Positions 15,652 to 24,382 of a DNA stretch of 50,997 bases are shown in pieces. Numbering within the stretch: the stretch's first letter is position 1; every line of letters begins with the position of its first letter. The translations under genes were made by a program, and so were the position numbers. The DNA is from Nitrososphaerota archaeon (GTDB lineage: Archaea > Thermoproteota > Nitrososphaeria > Nitrososphaerales > JACPRH01), in assembly GCA_016190055.1 (NCBI GenBank), contig JACPRH010000044.1:1-50997 (forward strand), given 5' to 3'. The notes under the pieces are model-generated. The model was not told the DNA's origin and made no database searches. It was given only the letters and a program-made list of their open reading frames with translations.

Positions 15652-15677
15652 TCGCGTGTTTCACTCGCGTGTTTCAA
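15652..15677 (+). repeat. Tandem 13-bp repeat downstream of rps11
   Basis: TCGCGTGTTTCAC is followed directly by TCGCGTGTTTCAA, then by a further ACGCGTGG. The array lies just past the stop of the antiparallel gene, between convergent transcription units. It may mark a recombination or insertion scar. Confidence 0.6.
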
Positions 15678-15697
15678 AACGCGTGGTAGAATTGTGC

Positions 15698-16198
15698 TTA
15701 TGCAAGAAGGAATAGAGAAAGGACTGAAGCTACTGCCGCAATGACAGCGGCTAGAAGTAACGAAATTTCTTGTAAACTGTGAACCTTAAACGGCTTGAAA
15801 TAATATCGAGTAGAACCTTCGCAAGATACTAGGTTGTATCCATACTCATCATGTAATTCTGCGTTACCATCCAAATCTGGGAGGTACATCCTAAACTCAT
15901 GGGATCCAGAGATTCTAGCAGTCCACTTACTGCTACACCCAAATCCTTTAGCGTCATGTGTCTCTTCCGTTTTATCCCACCAGTACCTTCCATCTTCTGT
16001 TATCCTCGGTTTATGCTTCAAGCCCGATGGTAGTGTATCGCCTTCCTCTAATTCAATCTGACAGTAGCAGACAAATGTCCTATTGGGAAGAATCGGAATC
16101 AAATAGCGAAAAATAAACCCTACATACTTTTTCTCTGAAAGCCCTAAAGCATATGCATAGATGCTGGTGCTGACCTTGTACTTCAATGGTGCCAGCAC
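15698..16198 (-). CDS. Hypothetical protein with C-terminal membrane anchor
   Basis: The 166-residue protein, start GTG 16198, is not recognised. It has a central soluble, aromatic-rich domain with several cysteines (FVCYCQIELEEG, GFGCSSKWTARISGSHEFRMYLPDLDGN) and a single C-terminal hydrophobic helix (ISLLLAAVIAAVASVLSLFLLA). A TATA-like AATATTTA lies about 20 nt upstream. It runs against the ribosomal and RNA polymerase cluster and interrupts the common rps11-rpoD order. Likely a lineage-specific insertion. Confidence 0.5.
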   Translation of the reverse strand: MLAPLKYKVSTSIYAYALGLSEKKYVGFIFRYLIPILPNRTFVCYCQIELEEGDTLPSGLKHKPRITEDGRYWWDKTEETHDAKGFGCSSKWTARISGSHEFRMYLPDLDGNAELHDEYGYNLVSCEGSTRYYFKPFKVHSLQEISLLLAAVIAAVASVLSLFLLA

Positions 16199-16591
16199 TT
16201 CTAATGTGGGTTCTAAATATTGCTTCCGTAGAGTAATATTCGAGCTACTTCAATTCTGGTTAGCGAGGCTTTTCTCCAGTAGGCTTAACCATGTCTCTTT
16301 TTCCTGTGAACCTATACTAGCTTTCTGAACTGGTGTTTGATCGTCTAACGCTGAGTGCGGTTCTGCGAAGTTGTGGTGGGTTGGGTGCTCCTTGCTATTG
16401 TTGTCTGCAAATTTTTTCTGGGGTTTGTTGTGTTGTGTCTAGTTTTGTTAAAATTGGTGTGGCCGTTTTTATCCGGCGAATACTTTAATTCTTTGGGGAC
16501 GGTAAATATTTAAAGCGAGGGGTTTAGCACCCCTGATTACGTGTGAGGCTGCTCCTGTTTTAAACAGATAGATAGAGAGGCTAGTGTTGCT
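16199..16591. other. 393-bp promoter-bearing gap upstream of rpoD
   Basis: No ORF is supported. The stretch 16380-16470 is G/T-rich on the plus strand. The last 90 bp hold the rpoD promoter elements listed separately. Confidence 0.6.
16504..16534 (+). promoter_or_regulatory. TATA box and inverted repeat of the rpoD operon
   Basis: AAATATTTAAA at 16504-16514 is a symmetric TATA element. Immediately after it, AGGGGT-N5-ACCCCT (16518-16534) is a perfect 6-bp inverted repeat lying between TATA and the expected start near 16535. It would act as an operator over the start site, or as the first hairpin of a roughly 55-nt leader. Confidence 0.55.
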
Positions 16592-17236
16592 GTGAAGATA
16601 GAAGTATTAGAAAAGAGTGATGAGAAAATAAGGGTTCATCTCGGCGGTGTTAGCCGTGCTTATGCTAACGCTATCCGTAGGATTGCTTTGAGCGAGGTGC
16701 CCTGCATGGCTGTTGATGACGTTGTGATTTTGGAGAACTCATCGGTGATGTATGATGAGCTTCTTGCTCACCGGTTGGGGCTTATTCCTCTGAAGACGGA
16801 TCTTTCGCAGTATGTTCTGCCGGAGAACTGTGACTGCAATAATCCGCTTGGATGCCCGAAGTGTAGAGTTCTGCTTGTCTTGGACGCTGAGGCGAAGGAC
16901 TCGGTGAAAGAGGTTGTTTCAGGCGACATCCGGTCTGAGGATGGAACCACCGTTCCGATTAGCCCGAGCATCCCTATTGTGAAGCTGGCTCCTAGTCAGA
17001 AGGTCAAGGTTGAGGCTTATGCTCGTCTCGGTCGCGGAAAAGAGCATGCGAAGTGGAGGCCAGCCGCAATCTCGATCCTAACAACCCCCACTGAGACGGA
17101 CACTGAGGATGACTACATCTTGGAGATAGAGTCAGTCGGCTCCTTGCCGGCGAGCGAAATATTTGTAAAGGCTGTTGAAATCCTCAATGAGAAGCTGGAG
17201 TCATTTACTGAGAAAGCTAGGAGCTTGAGCAAATGA
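16592..17236 (+). CDS. rpoD: DNA-directed RNA polymerase subunit D
   Basis: This 214-residue Rpb3/alpha-like subunit nucleates polymerase assembly with subunits L, N and P. The alpha motif is GGVSRAYANAIRRIALSEVPCMAVDDVVI. A zinc-loop-like set C80, C82, C88, C91 corresponds to the Rpb3 zinc site. At 214 residues it lacks the extra ferredoxin-like Fe-S domain found in the longer D subunits of Sulfolobus and some methanogens. Start is GTG 16592; the stop overlaps rpl18e by ATGA. Confidence 0.95.
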   Translation: MKIEVLEKSDEKIRVHLGGVSRAYANAIRRIALSEVPCMAVDDVVILENSSVMYDELLAHRLGLIPLKTDLSQYVLPENCDCNNPLGCPKCRVLLVLDAEAKDSVKEVVSGDIRSEDGTTVPISPSIPIVKLAPSQKVKVEAYARLGRGKEHAKWRPAAISILTTPTETDTEDDYILEIESVGSLPASEIFVKAVEILNEKLESFTEKARSLSK

Positions 17237-17592
17237 GTAAGATAGGAAATCCCGTGCTTGACAGCACATTATCAGCGTTGAAGCGGGCGTCTAAATCGTC
17301 AGGAGCCGCGGTGTGGCTTGACGCGTCCAGATACCTCTCTGGATCACGGTCTCGAAAGCCCACTGTCAATGTAGGTAAGATCGACCGAGTTGCTGGGAAG
17401 GACAGCGTTATCTTGGTGCCGGGTAAGGTTCTGGGTAGCGGAGCATTGTCGCATCCAATCGTAGTGGGTGCTTACTCCTACACTGCTACTGCTCGCAAGA
17501 AGATTGTTGAGGCGGGCGGCGAAGCTTTAACTATCCCGAAATTTCTGGAACGGTTCCCATCTGGAGCGGGTGTAACACTAATTGGCGGTTGA
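17233..17592 (+). CDS. rpl18e: 50S ribosomal protein L18e
   Basis: The 119-residue archaeal/eukaryotic-type large-subunit protein has KPTVNVGKIDRVAGKDSVILVPGKVLGSGALSHPIVVGAYSYTATARKKI. It overlaps rpoD by 4 nt and rpl13 by 11 nt, so the three are translationally coupled. Confidence 0.95.
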   Translation: MSKIGNPVLDSTLSALKRASKSSGAAVWLDASRYLSGSRSRKPTVNVGKIDRVAGKDSVILVPGKVLGSGALSHPIVVGAYSYTATARKKIVEAGGEALTIPKFLERFPSGAGVTLIGG

Positions 17593-18058
17593 AACGGTCA
17601 AAGTTAAGGCTAAGCAGGAAGCCCCCATAGTAGTAGACGCGACTAATCTGATAGTGGGCCGGATGGCTTCAAACGTCGCAAAACTTCTTCTCAACGGTCA
17701 CCGTGTAGTTATCGTGAACTCTGAGAAGGCGTTGGTTTCAGGCAGCAGAAAAAACATAGTTACAAAACAGTTGAAGCGGCTTGAAATCGGCAGTGTCGTT
17801 AACCCAAAGTACAACCCTCACCGTTACAGGGAGCCGAATAAGATGCTTCACCGAATGATTAGGGGGATGATCCCGAGGAAGAAGCCGAGCGGAATAGCTG
17901 CGATGAAACGGCTACGAGCCTACATCGGCACACCAGAGTCATACGAATCGGTGGAGAAAACGGTGTTCGAAAATGCTAAGGCTACGAAGCCTCTCCCAAT
18001 GTATATGACAATGGGTGAAGTAGCATCAGCGATAGGATGGAAGCAAGGAAGTAAGTAA
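17582..18058 (+). CDS. rpl13: 50S ribosomal protein L13
   Basis: The 158-residue protein has VVDATNLIVGRMASNVAKLLLNGHRVVIVNSEKALVSG and RMIRGMIPRKKPSGIAAMKRLRAYIGTP. The start is TTG 17582 inside the end of rpl18e. Confidence 0.95.
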   Translation: MAVETVKVKAKQEAPIVVDATNLIVGRMASNVAKLLLNGHRVVIVNSEKALVSGSRKNIVTKQLKRLEIGSVVNPKYNPHRYREPNKMLHRMIRGMIPRKKPSGIAAMKRLRAYIGTPESYESVEKTVFENAKATKPLPMYMTMGEVASAIGWKQGSK

Positions 18059-18089
18059 GCGAAGATAGTTAATAGGTGAATGAATAGTT

Positions 18090-18497
18090 ATGACCACTCG
18101 TAAAATAAAGCTCTTCTCAGGAGCAAGGAAGCACGCTAAAGCAACCGCTACAATATCTAACGGCACAGGCAGAGTTACAGTCAACAATGTGCCTGTTGAG
18201 ATAATTGAGCCTAGATTGAGCAGAGAACGCATTCTTGTTCCCTTGGAACTCGCTGGCACACTACGTGACAAGGTCGATATTGTCGTAGATGTTCAGGGAG
18301 GCGGCTTCATGGGTCAGGCTGAGGCTACTGCAGTCTCAATCTCCCGTGCACTCGTCGGCTGGACAAAGAACGATGAGCTCAAGGGCGTTATCACGCAGTA
18401 CGATAAACACCTCTTGTCAGGTGACGCGAGGCAGAAGGAGCCGAAGAAGTTCGGCGGCCCTGGTGCAAGACGGCGCAAACAAAAGTCCTACCGTTAG
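18090..18497 (+). CDS. rps9: 30S ribosomal protein S9
   Basis: The 135-residue protein has KLFSGARKHAKATATISNGTGRVTVN, GGGFMGQAEATAVSISRALVGW and the conserved tail FGGPGARRRKQKSYR, whose final arginine reaches the P-site tRNA in known ribosomes. It lies last in the rpoD-L18e-L13-S9 unit. The usual next gene, rpoN, is displaced 3 kb downstream. Confidence 0.96.
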   Translation: MTTRKIKLFSGARKHAKATATISNGTGRVTVNNVPVEIIEPRLSRERILVPLELAGTLRDKVDIVVDVQGGGFMGQAEATAVSISRALVGWTKNDELKGVITQYDKHLLSGDARQKEPKKFGGPGARRRKQKSYR

Positions 18498-18595
18498 ACG
18501 CTATTTAGGATTCTCCTGTCAGAGTATCCTCAATAGTTAAGAAAGAGTATCAATTAGGCAACGGTTAAAATAAGGGGCTTGAGAGTCGTCTAGAA

Positions 18596-19744
18596 ATGGT
18601 AAGCCTCATAACGTCGCAGCAGATATCGGAGGTCTTAGCCAGATACGACTCTGACGCAATCACAGTCGGCACATTGGGAAGCCATTCAGCCCTAGACATC
18701 TGCAAAGGCGCTAAGGACGAAGGGTTCCGCACAGTCACGGTCTGCAAGAAAGGTCGTGAAGAAACCTACGACCGTTACTACCGGGTCAGAAAATCCTTCG
18801 GCAGAGTATGCGGCGTCGTCGACGAGACAATCCTGCTGAACAAGTTCAACGAGATACTAACCCCTGCTATCCAGCGCCGGCTTGCTTCGATGAACACTAT
18901 CTTTGTGCCCCACCGCTCCTTCACCGTTTACGTGCCTTACGACGGCATCGAAGGCTCCTTCCACATACCTATCTTCGGCGCCAGAAGTCTTCTCAGGGCT
19001 GAGGAGCGGGACGCTGAGCGAAACCAGCATTATCTCCTTGAGAAAGCCGGGATCAGAACACCTCGAATGTTCAAGAACTACACCGATATTGACCGGCTTG
19101 TCGTTGTTAAGGTGGCTGAGGCTAAGAGGACCTATGAGCGGGCCTTCTTCTACGCCTCTACTCCTAAGCAGTTCGAGGAGCGGTCGACCGAGCTTATCCG
19201 CAGCGGGCTCATTACTCAGAATGCGTTGGATAAGGCGCGGATAGAGGAGTTCGTTGTTGGTGCGCAGTACAACTTCAACTACTTCTACTCTCCGCTTCTA
19301 GGTGAGCTTGAGCTTCTGGGAACCGATGCGAGGCGTCAAACCAATCTTGACGGGCTGCTTCGGCTACCTGCGGATGAGCAGCTGAAGATCTTGGGCTCAA
19401 TTGAGGTGCGAAATATTGAGGTGGGTCACTTCGCTGCGACTCTCCGTGAATCTCTGTTGGAGAAGGTCTTCCAGATCGGGGAGCGTTTCGTCGACACCAC
19501 AAAGGCTGAGTATCAGCCGGGAATAATAGGTCCTTTTGCTCTTCAGGGCGCGGTTGTCCCAGGACCTCCTGAGGAGGATATAGTGATATTCGATGTCAGC
19601 CTCAGGGTTCCCGGGTCACCCGGCACCAAGGCGACTCACTACAGCGAGTGCCTATGGGGTAACCCGGTGAGCACCGGGCGCCGTATCGCGATGGAGATTC
19701 GAGCAGCTGTTGAGGATAACAGGTTGGAGGAGATAGTCAGCTAA
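18596..19744 (+). CDS. purP: PurP-family ATP-grasp ligase, copy 1
   Basis: This is a 382-residue protein of the archaeal FAICAR synthetase family, which in characterised members formylates AICAR with formate and ATP in inosinate synthesis. The N-terminal domain is TVGTLGSHSALDICKGAKDEGFRTVTVCKKGREETY; RTPRMFKNYTDIDRLVVVKVAEAK enters the ATP-grasp part; the C-terminus VFDVSLRVPGSPGTKATHYSECLWGNPVSTGRRIAMEI matches the family. TAATG links it to copy 2. Divergence from copy 2 suggests they may form a hetero-oligomer or that this copy has a different substrate. Confidence 0.88.
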   Translation: MVSLITSQQISEVLARYDSDAITVGTLGSHSALDICKGAKDEGFRTVTVCKKGREETYDRYYRVRKSFGRVCGVVDETILLNKFNEILTPAIQRRLASMNTIFVPHRSFTVYVPYDGIEGSFHIPIFGARSLLRAEERDAERNQHYLLEKAGIRTPRMFKNYTDIDRLVVVKVAEAKRTYERAFFYASTPKQFEERSTELIRSGLITQNALDKARIEEFVVGAQYNFNYFYSPLLGELELLGTDARRQTNLDGLLRLPADEQLKILGSIEVRNIEVGHFAATLRESLLEKVFQIGERFVDTTKAEYQPGIIGPFALQGAVVPGPPEEDIVIFDVSLRVPGSPGTKATHYSECLWGNPVSTGRRIAMEIRAAVEDNRLEEIVS

Positions 19745-20847
19745 TGATTTCGCAGTATGACATCAAGGCGGTTCTGGATCAGTATGATACAGAGAATATT
19801 GCGATAAGCACCATCTGCTCCCACACAGCTCTTCAGATCTTCCACGGAGCGCGGCAGGAAGGCTTCCGGACAATCGGTATCTGCAAGAAGGATAGGCTTC
19901 CTCTCTACCGCTCTTTTCCGCTGGCGAAGGCTGATGAGCTGATTGTTGTTGATGATTACAGTGATGTTCTTACTCCGGAGTTTCAGGATAGGCTGAGGGA
20001 GAACAACGCCATTCTTATTCCGCACGGCTCCTTCGTTGAGTATATTGGGCCTGAACGTATCTCTGAGGAGTTTGCGGTGCCGATGTTCGGTAACCGCCGC
20101 TCGCTGGAGTGGGAGAGTGATAGGGGACTTCAGCGACAGTGGATTGAGGCCGCCGGGTTGATTGTGCCCCGCAGATACAAGGATCCTTCAGAGATTGACA
20201 GCAAGGTCTTCGTAAAGTTCCCTGGCGCTAAAGGTGGAAAAGGCTTCTTCACCGTCAACTCTGAGAGGGAGTTTTACATTCAGGTGAAGCAGCGTGTGAA
20301 GCAGGGCATTATCAAAGCCAGTGATCTTCCACGTATTGGAATTCAAGAGTTTCTGCTAGGGGTCAGGTATTATCCGCACTACTTCTACACTCTGTTTGAA
20401 GAGGCTGGTGCGCCCGCCGGGTCAGGCAGAGTTCAGATACTCGGTATCGATAGGCGCATCGAGCCTATTGATGAGGCGTACCGGGGTCTGCCGGATGTGC
20501 CTCCTGAGTTCTTCGACTACACTGTAACAGGCAACCAGCCGGTGGTGGTGAGGGAGAGTTTGCTACCTGAAATCCTGCAGTTCGGCGTAGGCACCGTTGA
20601 CGCTTCAATTAAGCTGTTCCCGCCTGGTATCGTGGGCTCCTTCTGCCTTGAGACGATTTATCATCCAAGCCGCGGCTTCGTCGTCTTCGAGATCTCGGCG
20701 AGAATCGTGGCGGGCACCAACGTCTACGCAGGCGGCTCCCAGTACTCACAGTTCACATATGATGAGCCTATGTCGATGGGGCGGAGAATATCTCGGGAAA
20801 TCCGGCACGCCATAGCTGCAGACCGCCTAGCCGACATCGTGTATTAA
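19744..20847 (+). CDS. purP: FAICAR synthetase PurP, copy 2
   Basis: This 367-residue ATP-grasp enzyme has TICSHTALQIFHGARQEGFRTIGICKK, IPHGSFVEYIG, VFVKFPGAKGGKGFF (the typical glycine-rich ATP loop, absent from copy 1 in this form) and FEISARIVAGTNVYAGGSQYSQFTYDEPMSMGRRI. The intact loop makes it the better candidate for the formate-dependent ligase. It overlaps copy 1 by one base. Other purine genes are not nearby. Confidence 0.9.
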   Translation: MISQYDIKAVLDQYDTENIAISTICSHTALQIFHGARQEGFRTIGICKKDRLPLYRSFPLAKADELIVVDDYSDVLTPEFQDRLRENNAILIPHGSFVEYIGPERISEEFAVPMFGNRRSLEWESDRGLQRQWIEAAGLIVPRRYKDPSEIDSKVFVKFPGAKGGKGFFTVNSEREFYIQVKQRVKQGIIKASDLPRIGIQEFLLGVRYYPHYFYTLFEEAGAPAGSGRVQILGIDRRIEPIDEAYRGLPDVPPEFFDYTVTGNQPVVVRESLLPEILQFGVGTVDASIKLFPPGIVGSFCLETIYHPSRGFVVFEISARIVAGTNVYAGGSQYSQFTYDEPMSMGRRISREIRHAIAADRLADIVY

Positions 20848-20947
20848 GAACTCGGTTAATCCTCAGTAACTAATTTTCTCTTCTTTTTCACCGAGTGGAT
20901 AGATTTATGTGTCTATGTTCAATCATCTTTCATGGTGATGTAGTGAT

Positions 20948-21364
20948 ATGTCTCAGCTTGAGATTGAGAAAATCGCGATGGTCGTGAACAGCGGCGAGTA
21001 CGACCGGGTTAACTATGCGCTCTCGATTGCTAAGATTGCGCTTGCGCTAGGGATGGAGGTGCACGCCATCTTCACCTACGGTGGTTTAGCGCGGCTGATT
21101 AAGGGACGTACAGATGATCTCGGCGATATCCCTGATGCCTTGGTTCGTCAACAGGTTGAACTCAACTTAGCTAAGGGGAGGATGGGGAAGATATCTGACG
21201 ATTTGAAGGAGGCGAAGAAGCTCGGGCTTAACGTCTACGCCTGTGTGCACGCGATGGGTGTGCTGAACGTGTCGAGGGCTGAGCTTGTAGATGAGGTGGA
21301 TCAGGTAATGGGCCTAGCGTCTTTCCTCGATATTGCTCGTGGCGCCCAGACCTACTACATCTAG
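20948..21364 (+). CDS. DsrE/DsrF-like family protein
   Basis: The 138-residue alpha/beta protein has EKIAMVVNSGEYDRVNYALSIAKIALALGMEVHAIFTYGGLARL, typical of DsrE-like folds linked to sulfur transfer, and a Cys in NVYACVHAMGVLN at the position often used for persulfide. No sulfur-relay genes adjoin it. The function is therefore open. Confidence 0.72.
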   Translation: MSQLEIEKIAMVVNSGEYDRVNYALSIAKIALALGMEVHAIFTYGGLARLIKGRTDDLGDIPDALVRQQVELNLAKGRMGKISDDLKEAKKLGLNVYACVHAMGVLNVSRAELVDEVDQVMGLASFLDIARGAQTYYI

Positions 21365-21508
21365 ACAGGCTCTTCGGTCGTTTTTCAATAATTGATGTAG
21401 TATCTGTATAGGATACTCCCCGGATAGGTGGTCTCTACAGTGGATTCTTCAGCAAACTTTTAATGGTTAGTTTATCCGAGGTCTAAAGTGAAAGGTTAGA
21501 TTCACTGC

Positions 21509-21745
21509 ATGTTAAAGCCTATTAGATGTTTCACCTGCGGCTCACTCGTAGGTGACAAGTACGATATCTTTGCTGAGCGTGTTAAGGCTGGAAGCGACCC
21601 TAGTCAGGTACTAGACAGCCTAGGTTTGAAGCGGTACTGCTGCAGAAGAATGGTTCTCGCGAACGTCGACATTATTGACCAGACTCTGCCGTACTATGAG
21701 TTTCTAGCTCAGAGGCACGCTGAGTTCGAGTCAGATACGATGTAG
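21509..21745 (+). CDS. rpoN: DNA-directed RNA polymerase subunit N
   Basis: This 78-residue Rpb10 homologue has the zinc-bundle ligands in [14 protein letters not shown] and RYCCRRMVL. It is slightly longer than typical 60-70 residue members through its C-terminal tail. It precedes rps2, but rpoK and enolase, which commonly sit between them in archaea, are absent here. Confidence 0.95.
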   Translation: MLKPIRCFTCGSLVGDKYDIFAERVKAGSDPSQVLDSLGLKRYCCRRMVLANVDIIDQTLPYYEFLAQRHAEFESDTM

Positions 21746-21832
21746 GTTACGGGGCGGCTTAAAGGTTTAAAATAATGCTCTGTTCGGAGACAGGCGCGTC
21801 AAGGAGTAAACGAAACAAAACGGTGTTAATGC

Positions 21833-22501
21833 TTGGCAGAAGAAACAGATGAAAGTATTCAGGAAACAGGCGGCTTATCTGAGGAGACTCAGCGGACCAC
21901 CCAGATTACCGAGAAGGCACTTCTCTCAACCGGGATTCGCGTCGGAACCCAAGTTAAGACGAAGTCAATGGCCCCCTTCATTCAACGGACAAGATCAGAC
22001 GGTCTTCACGTAATCGACGTTGGGAAAACTCTTTCCAGAATCGAGACCACGGGACGCTTCCTTGCACGGTTCGAGCCTAGCCGCGTAGTAGTTTACTCTG
22101 CTAGAGAATACGCTCGGAACCCTGTTGAGAAGTTCTGTGAGCTGACCAGCGCCGTTCATCTAACCGGTAGATTTATGCCCGGAACCTTCACCAACCCCCT
22201 CTACCCTGATCACATTGATCCTGAGGTGCTTGTGGTGACTGATCCTGCTATGGACAACCAAGCGGTTGACGAAGCCTTGAAAATAGGCATACCTGTAGTT
22301 GCTCTATGCGATACTGACAACGTGACCTCAAACGTGGATCTCGTCATCCCAGCGAACAACCGGGGTCGAAGAGCCTTAGCCGCTGTGTTCTGGCTACTAG
22401 CCCGATCAATACTCATCCACCAAGGATCTCTCACCGCCGAGCAGCCTATGAAGTACTCAATAGAGGACTTCGAGACCAAGCTAATCGAAGAAAAGGTCTA
22501 A
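21833..22501 (+). CDS. rps2: 30S ribosomal protein S2
   Basis: The 222-residue protein starts at TTG 21833. After an acidic N-terminal tail it has RVGTQVKTKSMAPFIQRTRSDGLHVIDVGKTLSRIE, GRFMPGTFTNPLYPDHIDPEVLVVTDPAMDNQAVDEALKIGIPVVALCDTDN, all typical of archaeal S2. It heads the S2-MEMO-isoprenoid cluster. Confidence 0.95.
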   Translation: MAEETDESIQETGGLSEETQRTTQITEKALLSTGIRVGTQVKTKSMAPFIQRTRSDGLHVIDVGKTLSRIETTGRFLARFEPSRVVVYSAREYARNPVEKFCELTSAVHLTGRFMPGTFTNPLYPDHIDPEVLVVTDPAMDNQAVDEALKIGIPVVALCDTDNVTSNVDLVIPANNRGRRALAAVFWLLARSILIHQGSLTAEQPMKYSIEDFETKLIEEKV

Positions 22502-22562
22502 CATAACAGTAAAGTACGCTTAAAGGCAGGTCTCTCCACCAAGAGGATGGTGGTAGTGCCGG

Positions 22563-23402
22563 ATGGAGATACGGCGACCTGCCGCAGCCGGTCAATTTTA
22601 CCCTCTATCAATGACCGATTTACACGATGCTCTAGAAGGCTGTTTTCTACATTCTTTAGGCCCAGGTCAGCTCACACCTTCACATGACCGGCTGGATTAC
22701 TTCGGCGCAGTTGTGCCTCACGCAGGCTACACCTACTCCGGCCCAATCGCGGCTCACGCCTACTATGCTCTTTCAGGTATGCACAGACCCGATTTGGTCG
22801 TGATTCTCGGGCCAAACCACTGGGGCATAGGGAGCTCCGTCTCAGTTTATCCGGAGGGCGCTTGGGATACTCCGCTCGGCAGAGTTGAGATTGACTCGGC
22901 GGCAGCGAAGTACTTGGCTGAAACCTCCAGTATTGCGGATCTCGACGCTTCAGCGCATAGGCAGGATCACTGCATAGAGGTTCAGCTGCCTTTCCTGCAG
23001 TATATCTATGGGCGTGGCTTCAAGATTCTTCCAGTTATTCTGGTTCTTCAGGATTACACTACTGCAACTGAGATTGGGCGAGCGTTAGCGTCGCTGGCGA
23101 AGCGGCAGTCCACTCTGCTGATTGCTTCATCGGACTTTACGCATTACGAGCCGCGTATGGAGGCTTTGGATAAGGATTCGAGGCTGATCGACATGATACT
23201 TTCGCTTGATGTTCCGAAGTTCTACCGGATTCTTGAGCGGCTTAACATATCCGCCTGCGGCTACGGTGCGATTGCAGCGGTTATGGCTGCTGTTAAGGAG
23301 TTAGGTGCGGCTGATGGGCGTCTCTTAAAATATGGGACAAGCGGCGACGTAACGGGGGATTACTCTTCGGTTGTAGGGTATTCCTCCATAGTCTTCGAGT
23401 AA
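22563..23402 (+). CDS. MEMO1 family protein
   Basis: The 279-residue protein matches the archaeal MEMO family: RRPAAAGQFYP, VVPHAGYTYSGPIAAHAYYAL, GPNHWGIGS, HRQDHCIEVQLPFLQYIYG, SSDFTHYEP and ACGYGAIAAVM. The fold is related to class III extradiol dioxygenases, with conserved histidines in PHAGY, PNHWG and EDHCIEVQLP-like motifs. Its biochemical role is uncertain, but in archaea it is regularly found next to mevalonate pathway genes, as here. Confidence 0.92.
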   Translation: MEIRRPAAAGQFYPLSMTDLHDALEGCFLHSLGPGQLTPSHDRLDYFGAVVPHAGYTYSGPIAAHAYYALSGMHRPDLVVILGPNHWGIGSSVSVYPEGAWDTPLGRVEIDSAAAKYLAETSSIADLDASAHRQDHCIEVQLPFLQYIYGRGFKILPVILVLQDYTTATEIGRALASLAKRQSTLLIASSDFTHYEPRMEALDKDSRLIDMILSLDVPKFYRILERLNISACGYGAIAAVMAAVKELGAADGRLLKYGTSGDVTGDYSSVVGYSSIVFE

Positions 23403-23430
23403 GAAGTAAGTGAGTGGTAGACCATTGGAG

Positions 23431-24381
23431 ATGTCCTTTACAGCAACGGCTCCTGGGAAGATTATCATAGCTGGTGAGCACTTTGTTGTTCACGGCTCCT
23501 ATGCTTTGGCTGCAGCGATAGATCGCGGCTCGACTGTTCATGCGTCGCCTTCAAGCCACCCTGTGATCGTGTCTAAGAGTCTGGGTCTCGTAGCGGATCT
23601 GGACGGCAAGGTTCCGGATAGGTTGAGGCCTCTCGCTAAAACCCTGACTGCTACTTTGGGCTGGTTGAATGAGTCTCGCGGGGTTAAATGCGAGCTTGAG
23701 AGCAATATTCCGATATCTGCTGGATTAGGCTCCTCTGCCGCCGGCTCAGTCGCCTTAGTGGCTGCAGCTTCAGCTGCGCTTGGCTACAGCTTGAAGCCCA
23801 ACGAAATCTTTGATTTGGCGATGGTCTCGGAGAGGATGATACACGGCAACCCCTCCGGCATAGATCCCGCTGTAGCTACATACGGTGGCGTGATGCTGTT
23901 CAGCAGAGGAGCTCCGCATAAGCCTGTTCAGATCAAAAAGCCCACGGGCTTTATCATCGGTTTCAGCGGCGTAGATCGCAGCACTTCTAAGATGATTCAC
24001 CGTTTCTCCGAGTCTCAAACCTCTCACCCCTCAACCTTCAGAGCGCTGGTCAGATCCTCATCCGTATTCGCTGAGAACGCGGCTAAAGCGTTGAGCGAAG
24101 GCGATCTAAACAGCCTCGCCGCTATAATGAACTTCAATCACGCCATTCTCTCATCCCTCGGAGTCTCATCACCCGCTCTAGACAGCTTAGTTGAGGCGGC
24201 TCTGGACGCGGGGTGCCTCGGAGCCAAGTTAACTGGAGGCGGAGGCGGAGGATGCATAATCGCTCTTCCCCCAGCTGACCGCGCAGACACTTCTCTAACG
24301 CTGCTGAGACGCTCAGCGGCCGAGGCTTGGATATCCAAAATTCCTCAGGCGGGCGTCAAGGTGTGGAGGTCAGGCGATTAG
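23431..24381 (+). CDS. mvk: Mevalonate kinase
   Basis: This GHMP kinase of 316 residues phosphorylates mevalonate in isoprenoid lipid synthesis. Visible are APGKIIIAGEHFVVHG, the ATP loop PISAGLGSSAAGSVAL, GNPSGIDPAVATYGG and the C-terminal KLTGGGGGGCIIAL. ATG 23431 gives the normal family N-terminus; GTG 23410 is an alternative. The isopentenyl phosphate kinase gene follows within 2 nt. Confidence 0.93.
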   Translation: MSFTATAPGKIIIAGEHFVVHGSYALAAAIDRGSTVHASPSSHPVIVSKSLGLVADLDGKVPDRLRPLAKTLTATLGWLNESRGVKCELESNIPISAGLGSSAAGSVALVAAASAALGYSLKPNEIFDLAMVSERMIHGNPSGIDPAVATYGGVMLFSRGAPHKPVQIKKPTGFIIGFSGVDRSTSKMIHRFSESQTSHPSTFRALVRSSSVFAENAAKALSEGDLNSLAAIMNFNHAILSSLGVSSPALDSLVEAALDAGCLGAKLTGGGGGGCIIALPPADRADTSLTLLRRSAAEAWISKIPQAGVKVWRSGD

Positions 24382-24382
24382 G

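Noticed and set aside
16829-16866. Fe-S cluster in RpoD from C80, C82, C88, C91
   Set aside because: Position and spacing match the Rpb3 zinc loop, and the separate ferredoxin-like domain of Fe-S D subunits is missing.
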